Part shown: piece after piece, positions 50,908 through 59,292 of the stretch
Numbering within the stretch: position 1 is the first letter of the stretch
How the letters are laid out: the number at the start of each line of letters is the position of its first letter
From: Streptomyces sp. NBC_01549
GTDB taxonomy: Bacteria; Actinomycetota; Actinomycetes; Streptomycetales; Streptomycetaceae
Direction of reading: 5' to 3'
Length of the DNA stretch: 64,000 nt
NCBI RefSeq assembly: GCF_026339955.1
Contig: NZ_JAPEPW010000004.1
Location: 186,001-250,000, forward strand
Position numbers and translations under genes: made by a program
Notes under the pieces: model-generated
The model's input: the letters and a program-made list of their open reading frames with translations, nothing else
What the model was told of the DNA's origin: nothing
The model's database searches: none

Positions 50908-51252
50908 CTGTTGAGACTGAACACCGCGGACAGCCGCCCCCTGCACGAGCAGGTGGCCGGCGCGATCCGGCGCGCCATCGCCGAGGGCGAGTGCGGGCCG
51001 GGAGACCGTCTTCCCCCGGCCCGGGACCTTTCCCAGGCCCTGGATGTGAACGTCAACACGGTTCTGCGGGGCCTTCGGGCGCTGCGCGACGAAGGGGTGT
51101 TGGAGTTCCGCCGGGGCCGGGGCGTGACAGTGGCCGACGGGGCGGACCAGCGCTCCGTCCTGCTGCACCGCGTACGCGACCTGGTGACCGACGCGGCGCA
51201 CCTCGGCTACAGCAAGGACGACCTCATCGACATGATCAGGGGGATCTCGTGA
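50905..51252 (+). CDS. GntR-family regulator, YtrA subfamily
   Basis: This short 115-residue GntR protein has a winged helix (LHEQVAGAIRRAIAEGECGP, RDLSQALDVNVNTVLRGLRA, EGVLEFRRGRGVTVADG) and only a short C-terminal helical dimerisation part, as in the YtrA subfamily, which usually controls a membrane transporter or stress protein next to it. The stop overlaps the next start by four bases (GTGA), coupling it to the DUF1648 protein. Autoregulation via the palindrome at its start codon is likely. Confidence 0.85.
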   Translation: MLLRLNTADSRPLHEQVAGAIRRAIAEGECGPGDRLPPARDLSQALDVNVNTVLRGLRALRDEGVLEFRRGRGVTVADGADQRSVLLHRVRDLVTDAAHLGYSKDDLIDMIRGIS

Positions 51253-52250
51253 CCGAGCAGGTACGCAAGAGCGGAGCGGCGTGGGGCGCCGTCGGCTGGG
51301 GCGTCGGCGTCCTGGCCCTGTTGGTGGCGCTGCCGTTGGCCGCCAGCGGCCGGCTCCCGGACCGGCTGGCGACCCACTGGCACGCCGGCTCGGGCAGGCC
51401 CGACGGCTCCATGCCGCTCTGGGCCGCGGCACTGTTCCCCGCGCTGATCTGGGGCGTGCTGGCGGTCGTCGTCGTACTGACGCTGCGCCGGGCAGGGGCC
51501 GGTGGCGCGGTGCCGGGGTGGGCGGCTGCGGGCCTCGGGTTCGGCGGTGTGACGCTGCTCGGCGGGCAGGCATCGGTCGTACGGGCGAATCTGGACCGCG
51601 CGGACTGGCACGACGCGGGATCGGTGACGAGCGGGGTCGTGGGCACGCTCGTCGTAGCGGCCGCGGTGGGCGCGGCCGGTCTGCTGGCCGCGCGCCGGGC
51701 GCCGGACGAGCCCCGGCCCGCGGCGGACGGCCCGACCCTGGACATTCCCCCAGGGCAGCGGGTCGTATGGCTCGCCCGCACGTCGAACTCCTGGCTCCAG
51801 GCGATCGCCGCCCTGACCGGGCTACTCGCCACCACCGTCTTCGTGTCGTCGCTCGCGGGCCTGACGGACCTTCCGTTCCTGCTGGCGGCCACGCCGTTCA
51901 CCCTCGCCTCCGTTCTGGTCCTCGGCTGCTCCTCGGTGCAGGCACGAGTCAGCGAGCAGGGTCTGGACGTCGCCTTCGGCCCCTTCGGCTGGCCCACACG
52001 ACACTGGGCCGCCGAGGACGTGGAGTCGGCACGCGTCGAGAGCCGCACGCCCGCCCAGGTTGGTGGCTGGGGCTACCGGCTGAGTGGGCTGGGAACCACC
52101 GTGATGCTGCGCGGCGGCGAGTGCCTGGTCATCCACCCGTCAAAGGGCAGGGAATTCGCGGTGAGCGTGGACGACGCCGAACGCGGAGCCGCCCTTCTGA
52201 ACTCCTTGAGTGCCCGGCACGCAACGCGAGGAACAGGTCCTGGCCGGTGA
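51249..52250 (+). CDS. DUF1648 membrane protein
   Basis: This 333-residue protein (GTG 51249) has a DUF1648-type opening (LPDRLATHWHAGSGRPDGSM), about six helices, and a soluble beta-rich C-terminal part (DVAFGPFGWPTRHWAAEDVE, ECLVIHPSKGREFAVSVDDA) reminiscent of bacterial PH-like domains. It is translationally coupled to the GntR/YtrA-type regulator. Such pairs are frequent in actinobacteria; function is unknown, perhaps envelope stress. Confidence 0.8.
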   Translation: MTEQVRKSGAAWGAVGWGVGVLALLVALPLAASGRLPDRLATHWHAGSGRPDGSMPLWAAALFPALIWGVLAVVVVLTLRRAGAGGAVPGWAAAGLGFGGVTLLGGQASVVRANLDRADWHDAGSVTSGVVGTLVVAAAVGAAGLLAARRAPDEPRPAADGPTLDIPPGQRVVWLARTSNSWLQAIAALTGLLATTVFVSSLAGLTDLPFLLAATPFTLASVLVLGCSSVQARVSEQGLDVAFGPFGWPTRHWAAEDVESARVESRTPAQVGGWGYRLSGLGTTVMLRGGECLVIHPSKGREFAVSVDDAERGAALLNSLSARHATRGTGPGR

Positions 52251-52414
52251 ATTCCCCCGCGCCGGCCTGGATCCTGCCGTCAGGCAGTCAATACGCTCCC
52301 CTCACCAGCGCGTCAAATAAATAAGAAAGCCGACAGCGGATAATCCGCCATGAGCCACGGCGCGCTCGACGACGAGACTTGATCATGGATTCAATGACCC
52401 GCCAAGCATCGACA

Positions 52415-52430
52415 TGTGACCTCAATCACA
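52415..52430. promoter_or_regulatory. CRP-like palindrome before the SdpC-like gene
   Basis: TGTGACCTCAATCACA matches TGTGA-N6-TCACA, the consensus of CRP-family sites, in all ten defined positions. It lies about 120 bp upstream of the truncated SdpC-like gene in an otherwise gene-free stretch (52251-52553). Whether a Crp protein of this organism binds is untested. Confidence 0.5.
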
Positions 52431-52553
52431 GATGATCGACTTTTCTGTGCGAGGCATGTGAAGCGTGAAGCTCTTGATCGCTGTCCGGGGGGAGGCGTGC
52501 TGACCACACGCATTCAGCCCCTCGGTGCATTCATCGATTCGAGGGGAAACGAA

Positions 52554-52832
52554 TTGAACATCAAGCAGCGCGGAATCCTGGCGGCTGCCGGAATCACGGC
52601 AGCAGCTCTGTGCCTGTCGATGGCGCCGTCCGCCATGGCCGACACGTCCGGGACGTCCGCCAAGCCGGCCGTCGCGATATCGGCGGCATCGACGAAGACG
52701 GACGGTGAGGACCTCTTCCGCGGCCTGTTCTTCGGCCAGGGGAAGGTGGGCCGGGAGCTGGCCGAACTGGAGCTGTTCGCACACGCCCGGAAGTCCCTCG
52801 ACAACGACTCCCTGGAAGAGATCCGTGCGTGA
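52554..52832 (+). pseudogene. N-terminal half of an SdpC-like secreted toxin precursor
   Basis: TTG 52554, preceded by GAGGGG, starts a 92-residue frame with a signal peptide (RGILAAAGITAAALCLSMAP, cleavage near AMA-DTS) and then GEDLFRGLFFGQGKVGREL. The latter matches the conserved GED-FRGL-FGQG-VG block of SdpC, the sporulation-delaying toxin precursor of Bacillus, also known in Streptomyces. Family members are about 200 residues. Here the frame stops after SLEEIRA and the toxin-forming hydrophobic C-terminal region is absent. It is therefore probably inactive. Genes for SdpA/SdpB-type maturation proteins or an immunity protein are not visible. Confidence 0.65.
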
Positions 52833-52884
52833 CCCGGTGGCCGGGCATCACGGCGGAACCGGCAGCGTCACCATACGTGTTCCA

Positions 52885-53175
52885 CGAGGATGTGTATGAG
52901 CCGGGGCGCGGTCGGCACCGTCGTCTTCCAGTACGCCCCCCGAGGAGCCGGTCCGGCGCCGCCTGCAGAACCTGCCCAGCTTCGTGGTTCGGGCAGCGGC
53001 GGGCCGTAGGTGGTGCCGCGGCGGATGAGGCGGTGCATCCGTGCGTCGCCGATGATGGTGGAATAGTGCTCGACCGTGTTGCAGAAGAAGATCGGTCCGT
53101 CGTAGGCGACGCGGGCCCGCTCCAGCTCCTTGTCCAGCTGCGCCGCATTGGAAGAGAGGGCGCTCAACGCGATGT
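52885..53175 (-). pseudogene. Dyp-type peroxidase fragment, minus strand
   Basis: The minus strand reads LDKELERARVAYDGPIFFCN, then DARMHRLIRRGTTYGPPLPE and, in a shifted frame, GVLEDDGADR. The RRGTTYGPPLPEG and EDDGADRG blocks are typical of the C-terminal half of dye-decolorising peroxidases. Frameshifts and missing haem-ligand regions show decay. A further fragment of the same family lies on the opposite strand immediately to the right. Confidence 0.55.
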
Positions 53176-53187
53176 GGATGTCGCCGT

Positions 53188-53310
53188 GCCGCCCATGCCC
53201 AGCCCCGATGTGCTGGGGCGCAACGGAACCTACGCGGCCGTGCGCAAGATCCACACGTCGGCCAGGGTGGACGCACTGGAACTGCAGCACTTGTACTCGC
53301 CGGCCTTGGC
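53188..53310 (+). pseudogene. Dyp-type peroxidase fragment, plus strand
   Basis: The plus strand reads PMPSPDVLGRNGTYAAVRKI followed by HTSARVDALELQ. LGRNGTY-x-x-x-RK is a conserved Dyp-type peroxidase motif that in intact genes lies before the block found at 52885-53175. Here the two blocks point in opposite directions, so an inversion separated them. Confidence 0.5.
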
Positions 53311-54035
53311 TCGACGATCAGGGAATCCAGTTTCGGTCGATGACTCAGGCGGACATCGACCGATGGTTGGCCGATGGGATCACAACGCGGCACAAGATTG
53401 TTGACTTCATCAACTGGGCAAACAAGGCTGGAATTTGTGGCGACATCAACGTCGCGTCGCGGACCTCAGGAGATCCTGAAAATTTCCACAGCGAAGAGGA
53501 GCAGGTTGTACTTCTCAAGCGTTGCGTCCGAGACGCAGACCTTCCTCTGGATGTTCGTGCCACCGGGGCGCTCGTTCTCCTCTACGGAGTTCCTGTCAGC
53601 CGGATTGTCCAACTGACCCGGGAGCATGTCGAAGAGCGGTCCAATGGCACTTATATCGCCCTCGGTACACATCCGGTACTCATGCCACCCGCTGTCGCGC
53701 GGTTGGTCGTTGCACAGGCCGGCAAGGAGCCTCGACCTTTGGTCGAGAGACCGCATCCAACGAGGAGTTGGCTCTTTCCTGGCAACCTGGCTGGCCGACC
53801 GGCGGGCGCGACGCCGCTGGCAAATCGACTCATCTCCCACGGAATTGCTGTCCGGCGGGCAAAGAACAGCGCGGTACTGGCTCTCGCTTCGGACCTGCCC
53901 GCCTCCACCCTCAGCGAGATTCTCGGCGTACACATCAACACGGCAGTCGACTGGGTCCGGTTCGTGAAGCGTGATTGGACTGCCTTCATCGAGGCCAGGG
54001 CATGCGGTGAGGATGGCTTGCAGGAAAGCAGATGA
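53309..54035 (+). pseudogene. Remnant of a phage-type integrase-like protein
   Basis: About 240 residues read MTQADIDRWLADGITTRHKI, VDFINWANKAGICGDI, ATGALVLLYGVPVSRIVQLT, SWLFPGNLAGRPAGATPLAN, LASDLPASTLSEILGVHINT, AVDWVRFVKRDW. The layout follows tyrosine-recombinase-like proteins, but the Arg-His-x-x-Arg/Tyr catalytic set is not convincing and the N-terminus is missing. G+C is clearly lower than in the neighbours, suggesting a separate origin. It may still be expressed as a degenerate integrase-like protein; I treat it as a remnant. Confidence 0.5.
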
Positions 54036-54066
54036 CAACGCCCGGACCCTGGACGACTATTGTTCC

Positions 54067-54813
54067 GTGACCCCTGACCTGCAGAGCTTCGCGCTCAGTG
54101 TTGTTGTCCCCGACCAGGTGATCCGTGGAACCGCAGTGGAGGTACGTCCCCAAATTGGAGGGCGGGACGTAGTGGCTGAGGTGTTTGACGAGGGGCCGGG
54201 CGAAGACCCTCGTTACCTCCTCTTCGCTGATGGGCCACTTCATGCTCACGGGTCTCCGCGCGAGGTTCGCTTGGCGGAGGCAACGTGCACAGAAGGGTGC
54301 TGCGGTGCTCTGTATGTCACGATCCATCGTGATGGCGACCAGGTAGTTTGGGGTGCATGGCGCAACCCTGATGAAGATGAGGTTGAATTGCCGGAGTTCA
54401 GATTCGACGCTCAGCAATACCAAGCAGAGGTTGAGCGCGCAACGCTGGACCGCTCTTGGGAATGGCCAGCCAGGACTGTTGCCCGTCTCCTTGAAGAGGA
54501 GCTTCGGCAATGCACGGGCTGGCTCGAGCGCTGGGAGTGTGAACTTGGCAGCGTGTCTGCCTGGCTCTGGGAGCCGGATCAGATCAATCTCTTCCTATTT
54601 CATCCGGGCCGAGCCGCCATCAAGAATGACCGTCCTTGGCTCCAGTTCCGGATGACCTTGGGCATCTCCGACGACGACCCGGCGGCCCAGGCCGATCAGT
54701 TGGTGGAGGAACTCACGGCGTCTGACCCACGCGTGGCTGCCGATGTCTGCGGCGGCTCGCCGGAGTTCGCCCGTCAGCTTGGCTACCCCTGGCCGCAACG
54801 GCACAGGATGTGA
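54067..54813 (+). CDS. Hypothetical 248-residue protein
   Basis: I do not recognise this family. GTG 54067 (alternative ATG 54013) opens a soluble acidic protein: SFALSVVVPDQVIRGTAVEV, GCCGALYVTIHRDGDQVVWG, SWEWPARTVARLLEEELRQC, DPAAQADQLVEELTASDPRV. The Cys pair in TCTEGCCGALY is notable. It resembles small Streptomyces proteins that adopt an immunity-like fold, but that is a guess. G+C is lower than average, like the integrase remnant just upstream. Confidence 0.6.
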   Translation: MTPDLQSFALSVVVPDQVIRGTAVEVRPQIGGRDVVAEVFDEGPGEDPRYLLFADGPLHAHGSPREVRLAEATCTEGCCGALYVTIHRDGDQVVWGAWRNPDEDEVELPEFRFDAQQYQAEVERATLDRSWEWPARTVARLLEEELRQCTGWLERWECELGSVSAWLWEPDQINLFLFHPGRAAIKNDRPWLQFRMTLGISDDDPAAQADQLVEELTASDPRVAADVCGGSPEFARQLGYPWPQRHRM

Positions 54814-54842
54814 CCCTGGAGAATACAGCTCCCCGGAAATAA

Positions 54843-56177
54843 GTGCCCTCCACCAGTATCGCGAAGATGACCAGCTGCGACCGCGCCGCCGCCGACGTCG
54901 CCCGCCGCGCCCTGGCCGACAGCGACCGGCTGCCCAAGGTCGAGGCCTGGTTCCGCCGCACTGCCGGCCAGCGCGGCTACGACAAGACCGTGCTGGACGA
55001 GGTGTGGGAGACCGTGGCCTCCTTCGGCGCGTACGGCTTCTGCCGCGCGCACGCGGTCGCCTTCGCCGTCCCGGCCCTGCAGTCCGCCTACCTGAAGGCG
55101 CACTTCCCGGCGTATCTGTATGCGGGGCTGCTCGAGCATGATCCGGGCATGTGGCCGCGCCGCGTCATCGTCGCCGACGCGCGCCGCCACGGCGTTCCCA
55201 TCCTGCCCGTCGACGTCAACCGCTACCGGCCCGGGCACAGCGTCGAACAGACCCCACAAGGGTGGGGCGTCCGGCTCGCCTTCGCCACCATCAAGGGCAT
55301 CACCGCGGCCGAGACCGCCCGCCTCGCGGCCGGCCAGCCCTACACGAACCTGCAGGACCTGTGGCAGCGGGCCCGCCCGTCCCTGCCGCTCGCGCAGCGC
55401 CTGATCCGCATCGGCGCCCTCGACGAGCTCGCGGCGGACCTGACCCGCCGGGACATGCTGCTGCAGGCCGCCGAACTGCACCGGCAGTACCGCAACCGCG
55501 CCGCCACCGACGGGCAGCTGCCGCTGGGCGGAGAGCTCGTGACCGCCGGGCCGAGCGGCCTGCCGGAGATGACCAGCCGCGACAAGCTCGGAGCCGAACT
55601 CGACACCCTCTCCATCGACGTGAGCCAGCATCTGATGGAGCACCACCACCGGCTGCTGCGCGAGCTCGGCGCCACCGACGCCGCCCACCTCCGCAACATG
55701 ATCCCCGGACAGCCGGTCCTCGTCGCCGGAGTACGGGCCTCCACCCAGACCCCGCCGATCCCGTCCGGCAAGCGGGTCATCTTCGTGACACTAGAAGACG
55801 GCTCAGGCCTGGTCGACATCGCCTTCTTCGAGGACTCCCACGAGCACGTCGCGTACACCGTGTTCCACTCCGGCCTGCTGCTGGTGCGCGGCACCGTCGA
55901 GGCCCGCGGCCCGCGCCGCACCGTCGTCGGCGCAATGGCCTGGGACCTCGAAGAAGTCGCCGCAGCCCGCCGCGACCTGGGCCCGCAGGCCGCGCTGGAG
56001 CTCCTCGGCCGCACCACGCCCGCCCCGACCCCGGCGCAGTCCGCCGCGCCCCAGCGCACGCTCGCAGACGGCACGGCCGGGGCTCGGATTCACCCCTATG
56101 CCGATCTCCAGCCCGCGGGGACCCGCTCCGCGGACCTGCGCCGACTAGGACACCGAAGTCAGGGAAGCGCAGGGTGA
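54843..56177 (+). CDS. dnaE2: C-terminal part of error-prone DNA polymerase DnaE2 (5' truncated)
   Basis: About 444 residues remain of a family of about 1100. The frame opens IAKMTSCDRAAADVARRALA, then ETVASFGAYGFCRAHAVAFA, VPALQSAYLKAHFPAYLYAG, the helix-hairpin-helix region (FATIKGITAAETARLAAGQP) and the OB fold (GKRVIFVTLEDGSGLVDIAF). The PHP domain and the palm with catalytic aspartates are missing. The C-terminal part of ImuC/DnaE2 interacts with partner proteins, so a role as accessory fragment is conceivable, but truncation by rearrangement is more likely. GTG 54843 could start the fragment. It is followed by a Y-family polymerase, its usual genetic partner. Confidence 0.75.
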   Translation: MPSTSIAKMTSCDRAAADVARRALADSDRLPKVEAWFRRTAGQRGYDKTVLDEVWETVASFGAYGFCRAHAVAFAVPALQSAYLKAHFPAYLYAGLLEHDPGMWPRRVIVADARRHGVPILPVDVNRYRPGHSVEQTPQGWGVRLAFATIKGITAAETARLAAGQPYTNLQDLWQRARPSLPLAQRLIRIGALDELAADLTRRDMLLQAAELHRQYRNRAATDGQLPLGGELVTAGPSGLPEMTSRDKLGAELDTLSIDVSQHLMEHHHRLLRELGATDAAHLRNMIPGQPVLVAGVRASTQTPPIPSGKRVIFVTLEDGSGLVDIAFFEDSHEHVAYTVFHSGLLLVRGTVEARGPRRTVVGAMAWDLEEVAAARRDLGPQAALELLGRTTPAPTPAQSAAPQRTLADGTAGARIHPYADLQPAGTRSADLRRLGHRSQGSAG

Positions 56178-56179
56178 TC

Positions 56180-57220
56180 ATGATGAGCGGCCGCAGCATC
56201 CTCCGCCTCTCCTTCGACCTGCCGCCCGACGCCGACGCCGAACTCCCGGAACGGCTGCGCCGCTTGCTGGAGGACTTCACGCCGCGCGTGCAACTGCTTG
56301 AGGACGGTGCCCTCCTCGACCTCACCGGGGCGACCCGCTGGTGGCACCGCGATGCCCGCGGCATCACCGAACTCGTCCAGCTCCGCGTGCTCGCCTACTT
56401 CGGGGTGCGCAGCTCGGCGGCCGTGGCCGGCACGCCGATGCTCGCTGCCATGGCCTGCGCCCTCACGCCGCTCGGGCGGCGCACCGTCATCGACGACTCC
56501 CCCGAGGCGATCTCGGCCTTCCTTCAGCCCCGGCCCGTGCGGGACCTTCCCGGCGTAGGCGGGAAGACCGCCGCGCTGCTGGGCGAGTACGGACTGCACA
56601 CCGTCGGCGACGTCGCCGACGTCCCTCAGCACACACTGCAGCGGCTCCTCGGTGCCCGCGCCGGCCGCGCCCTCCACGAGCACGCCCGCGGCCGCGACAC
56701 CACGGCCGTCGACCCCACCCCGGCCCCAGCGAGCCTCAGCACAGAGCACCGCTTCCCCCGGGACGAACTCGACCCGGCCGCCCACCGGCGCATCCTGCTC
56801 GCCCTCGCCGACGAACTCGGTGCCCGCCTCCGCGCCACCGACCAGATCGCCACCGGCGTGACCTGCACGATCCGCTACGCCGACCTGAGTGCCACCCGCC
56901 GCAGCCGCACCCTGCCCGAAGCCACCCAGCACACCGTCCTCCTGGCCCGCGCCGCATACACGCTGTACGACTCCCTCGGTCTCCAGCGCGCCCGCGTCCG
57001 CAGCATCGCGCTGCGCGCCGACGCCCTTCAGCCCGCCGACCGGGCCACCCGGCAGCTCACCCTCGACGCGAGCGACGACAAACCCCTCGCAATCGAAGCC
57101 GTCGCCGATCGCGCCCGTGCCCGCTACGAGCACCAGGTGATCTACCCAGCCGCCCTCGCCATCAACTCACCTCCCCCGTCAGCCCGGCAGTGGGACCGAG
57201 GCGGTCGTGTAGGAGACTGA
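56180..57220 (+). CDS. Y-family DNA polymerase-like protein (ImuB type)
   Basis: This 346-residue protein starts MMSGRSILRLSFDLPPDADA and has palm-like strands (VQLLEDGALLDLTGATRWWH), a helix-hairpin-helix (LPGVGGKTAALLGEYGLHTV) and the little-finger domain (TGVTCTIRYADLSATRRSRT, LGLQRARVRSIALRADALQP). Catalytic acidic residues are not arranged as in active DinB, as is usual for ImuB, which acts as adaptor between DnaE2 and the clamp. It begins right after the dnaE2 stop; a GTG at 56174 overlaps that stop. ImuA is not visible. With the truncated DnaE2 the mutasome is incomplete here. Confidence 0.7.
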   Translation: MMSGRSILRLSFDLPPDADAELPERLRRLLEDFTPRVQLLEDGALLDLTGATRWWHRDARGITELVQLRVLAYFGVRSSAAVAGTPMLAAMACALTPLGRRTVIDDSPEAISAFLQPRPVRDLPGVGGKTAALLGEYGLHTVGDVADVPQHTLQRLLGARAGRALHEHARGRDTTAVDPTPAPASLSTEHRFPRDELDPAAHRRILLALADELGARLRATDQIATGVTCTIRYADLSATRRSRTLPEATQHTVLLARAAYTLYDSLGLQRARVRSIALRADALQPADRATRQLTLDASDDKPLAIEAVADRARARYEHQVIYPAALAINSPPPSARQWDRGGRVGD

Positions 57221-57313
57221 TCTAGTTCATCAAGTGGACGGGTATTTCAACACTGAATCAGCAACATCCAGTAGCTCAGCAGTGGTCAGTCGACACGGCA
57301 GCGCGGAGGCGTG

Positions 57314-58276
57314 ATGCGGCAGGGCATGCGCTCGGCACGAGTGACGACGTTCACTTCCGAGCCAGGGCGCATCCTTTGGCCGACGTTGGCGCGGGCCCGG
57401 TCGGGGCAGGTGGTGCTGCTCTCATCGTGCGAAGGCCAGGAGATCCGCCGCTGGGACATGTTCACCGGCCGAATGCTGTGGTGTTCGGCTGATGCATGGT
57501 CTGCCAATGCGCTCGCGGTCGCCTCACCGCCGGGCGGCAACCCGGTGGTGGCGGTGGCCACGGAGGACGGCATCCTGCGGCTCGACGCGCTGACCGGCGC
57601 GGAGCTGGATGGGCACGAGATGGCCGCCGATGACACCATCTGGGACGTGGCCACCGGGATCCTGCCGGACGGCCGCGCGTTCATCGCCGGGGCCGGCCAT
57701 TGCGGCTTTCGGGTGTACCGATGGGACGCGGCGACAGGTGAGCTCCTGGGCCCGCCGCTGGTCGGCCACACCACCTGCGTCAAGGCCATCACAGCCATCA
57801 CACTGCCCGACGGCACTGCGCTGATCGCCTCGGAGGACGAGGCAGGCCGCATCCTCCGCTGGAACGCCGCATCCGGCCAACCGTACGGAAACCCCATCCA
57901 CGGGCCCGGTGACTACAACATGCAGTTGGTCTCCCTCGCCCTGAACGACGGGCGAGTCATGCTCGCCTCCCTGGACATGAACGGCACCCTGTCGCGCTGG
58001 GACGCGGTCACCGGCGAACCGATCGGCCCGCTCATGCGACCAGGCCCGGAAACCCGCCTGGCCTGCGCCACCGCAGCAGGCGGCGGCGTGCTGTTCATCG
58101 CTCTGTACGGCGGCCCGATCCGGCTGTGGGACGCCGTCAGCGGCGAGAAACTGGGTGCTCCACTGCCGGGTACCGGCCCCGCCGCCCTGAGCTGTTCTGA
58201 CGGATCGGTGTCGCTGGCGGCCCGGGCAGGCGACGCGGAAATGACCGTCCGTCGCCTGGTCGACCCGCCCCGCTGA
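57314..58276 (+). CDS. WD40-like beta-propeller protein
   Basis: This 320-residue soluble protein is built of WD40-type blades, each with a W-D or R-W-D strand end: EGQEIRRWDMFTGRMLW, EDGILRLDALTGAELDGH, GFRVYRWDAATGELLGPPLV, AGRILRWNAASGQPYGNPI, NGTLSRWDAVTGEPIGPLM, GGPIRLWDAVSGEKLGAPL. The sequence A-T-G-E/L in each blade is typical of actinobacterial WD40 proteins, often C-terminal parts of kinases or AAA proteins; here no other domain is attached. GGAGG stands before ATG 57314. Partner unknown. Confidence 0.8.
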   Translation: MRQGMRSARVTTFTSEPGRILWPTLARARSGQVVLLSSCEGQEIRRWDMFTGRMLWCSADAWSANALAVASPPGGNPVVAVATEDGILRLDALTGAELDGHEMAADDTIWDVATGILPDGRAFIAGAGHCGFRVYRWDAATGELLGPPLVGHTTCVKAITAITLPDGTALIASEDEAGRILRWNAASGQPYGNPIHGPGDYNMQLVSLALNDGRVMLASLDMNGTLSRWDAVTGEPIGPLMRPGPETRLACATAAGGGVLFIALYGGPIRLWDAVSGEKLGAPLPGTGPAALSCSDGSVSLAARAGDAEMTVRRLVDPPR

Positions 58277-58318
58277 GCGGCGGCCAGGCCCCATCGCTGA
58301 GCGGCGGCCAGGCCCCAT
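58271..58318 (+). repeat. Perfect 24-bp tandem duplication over the WD40 stop
   Basis: Two identical 24-bp units (58271-58294, 58295-58318) beginning cgctgagcggcggccagg contain the stop codon of the WD40-like gene in the first unit. It looks like a slippage duplication; no gene is seen from here to 58581. Confidence 0.85.
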
Positions 58319-58581
58319 GGAACCGGGGCAAGGCTAGAGCCGACAGCCGTCGACGGCGATGGGCAAAGCCGCATCGACAACCGACATCGGGGCTGCGCTC
58401 TTGCCTGCTCACATACGAGAGCCTGAGCATTGCCACGAATGCTGGAGTACCGCGACACCGCAGGTCGTGATGCTCGACCTTTCCGGATCCCTACAGGTCG
58501 TCCAGAGAACGCGCACGGACGTCGCGCGACATGAGCGCGACAGCGGCAGTCGACGGTGGGCACCCCTGCCGAGGAGCGCCG

Positions 58582-58842
58582 ATGATTCAGGACGGAGATA
58601 GGGACTTGCGCGTCCCGGACGACAGCGGACGGCCGGCACGCGAGGAAGTCGCCCGGCTGATCCGTGTCTTCCGACGCGATCACGGACGGCCGCCGCACCG
58701 CGCGGACTACCTCCCGGTCGCCGACAACGTGCTCGAAGTCCTCACCCGGCGCCGGCTCCTCAGGACAGAGGCAGCTGACCGAGCGGCCGACCGCGGTCGG
58801 CCTGTGCCTCCAGCAGAGCTGCCACGTCCGGCTCCCTCGTGA
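58582..58842 (+). CDS. Hypothetical 86-residue protein
   Basis: GAGGAG precedes ATG 58582. The small basic protein reads SGRPAREEVARLIRVFRRDH then GRPPHRADYLPVADNVLEVL, suggesting a helical, possibly DNA-binding head with a Pro-rich tail (PVPPAELPRPAPS). I do not recognise the family. Its last 83 bp overlap the minus-strand gene 58760-59119 in antisense, so one of the two ends may be mis-set. Confidence 0.45.
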   Translation: MIQDGDRDLRVPDDSGRPAREEVARLIRVFRRDHGRPPHRADYLPVADNVLEVLTRRRLLRTEAADRAADRGRPVPPAELPRPAPS

Positions 58843-59119
58843 AGACGGGGCCGTCCCAGTACGCCGGGACCACCACGGGTGTGAGGCACACCTCGGTGCC
58901 GTGGGCGCGCGCGGTGTCGAAGAGGGTCTGCAGCATTGTCACGCCCGCCAGGTCGAGTGCGCCGAGGCGGGCATGCCACGTCTGGGTCTCAGGCGCGTAC
59001 GAGGCGATTCCGCGGAGCCTGTCGAGTTGCTCCTGCCATTGAGGATCGGCGGCCGGTGCTGTCCGGATGGTGGCTTCCAACACCCATGCGTTGTCACGGG
59101 AGTTCGGCAAACTGGTCAT
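58760..59119 (-). CDS. Hypothetical STAS-like protein
   Basis: This 119-residue protein reads WHARLGALDLAGVTMLQTLF then DTARAHGTEVCLTPVVVPAY, with an alternating strand-helix pattern like STAS/anti-anti-sigma domains, although the conserved Ser is not evident (DLAGVT instead of D-S-S/T-G). TACCGT lies seven bases before ATG 59119, so a leaderless promoter fits. The in-frame ATG 59149 is less likely. Partner proteins are unknown. Confidence 0.5.
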   Translation of the reverse strand: MTSLPNSRDNAWVLEATIRTAPAADPQWQEQLDRLRGIASYAPETQTWHARLGALDLAGVTMLQTLFDTARAHGTEVCLTPVVVPAYWDGPVFTREPDVAALLEAQADRGRPLGQLPLS

Positions 59120-59292
59120 GCCAGGGACGGTAGGCGTCGCCACTGACAACTCACCCGGTCAGGTGAATCCGGAGTCTGAACAGAACCCCGGGCGTCCACG
59201 AACACGTACTGACAGGCGTGGACCCGATCCGAGAAGCGCACCTATCCGAACCCGGCCTGCTCGTCATCGACGGCATATTGACTGAACTAACT

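Noticed and set aside
53309..54035. Active prophage or integrative element
   Set aside because: Only one degenerate integrase-like gene is present. No excisionase, replication or structural genes and no attachment repeats are visible nearby.
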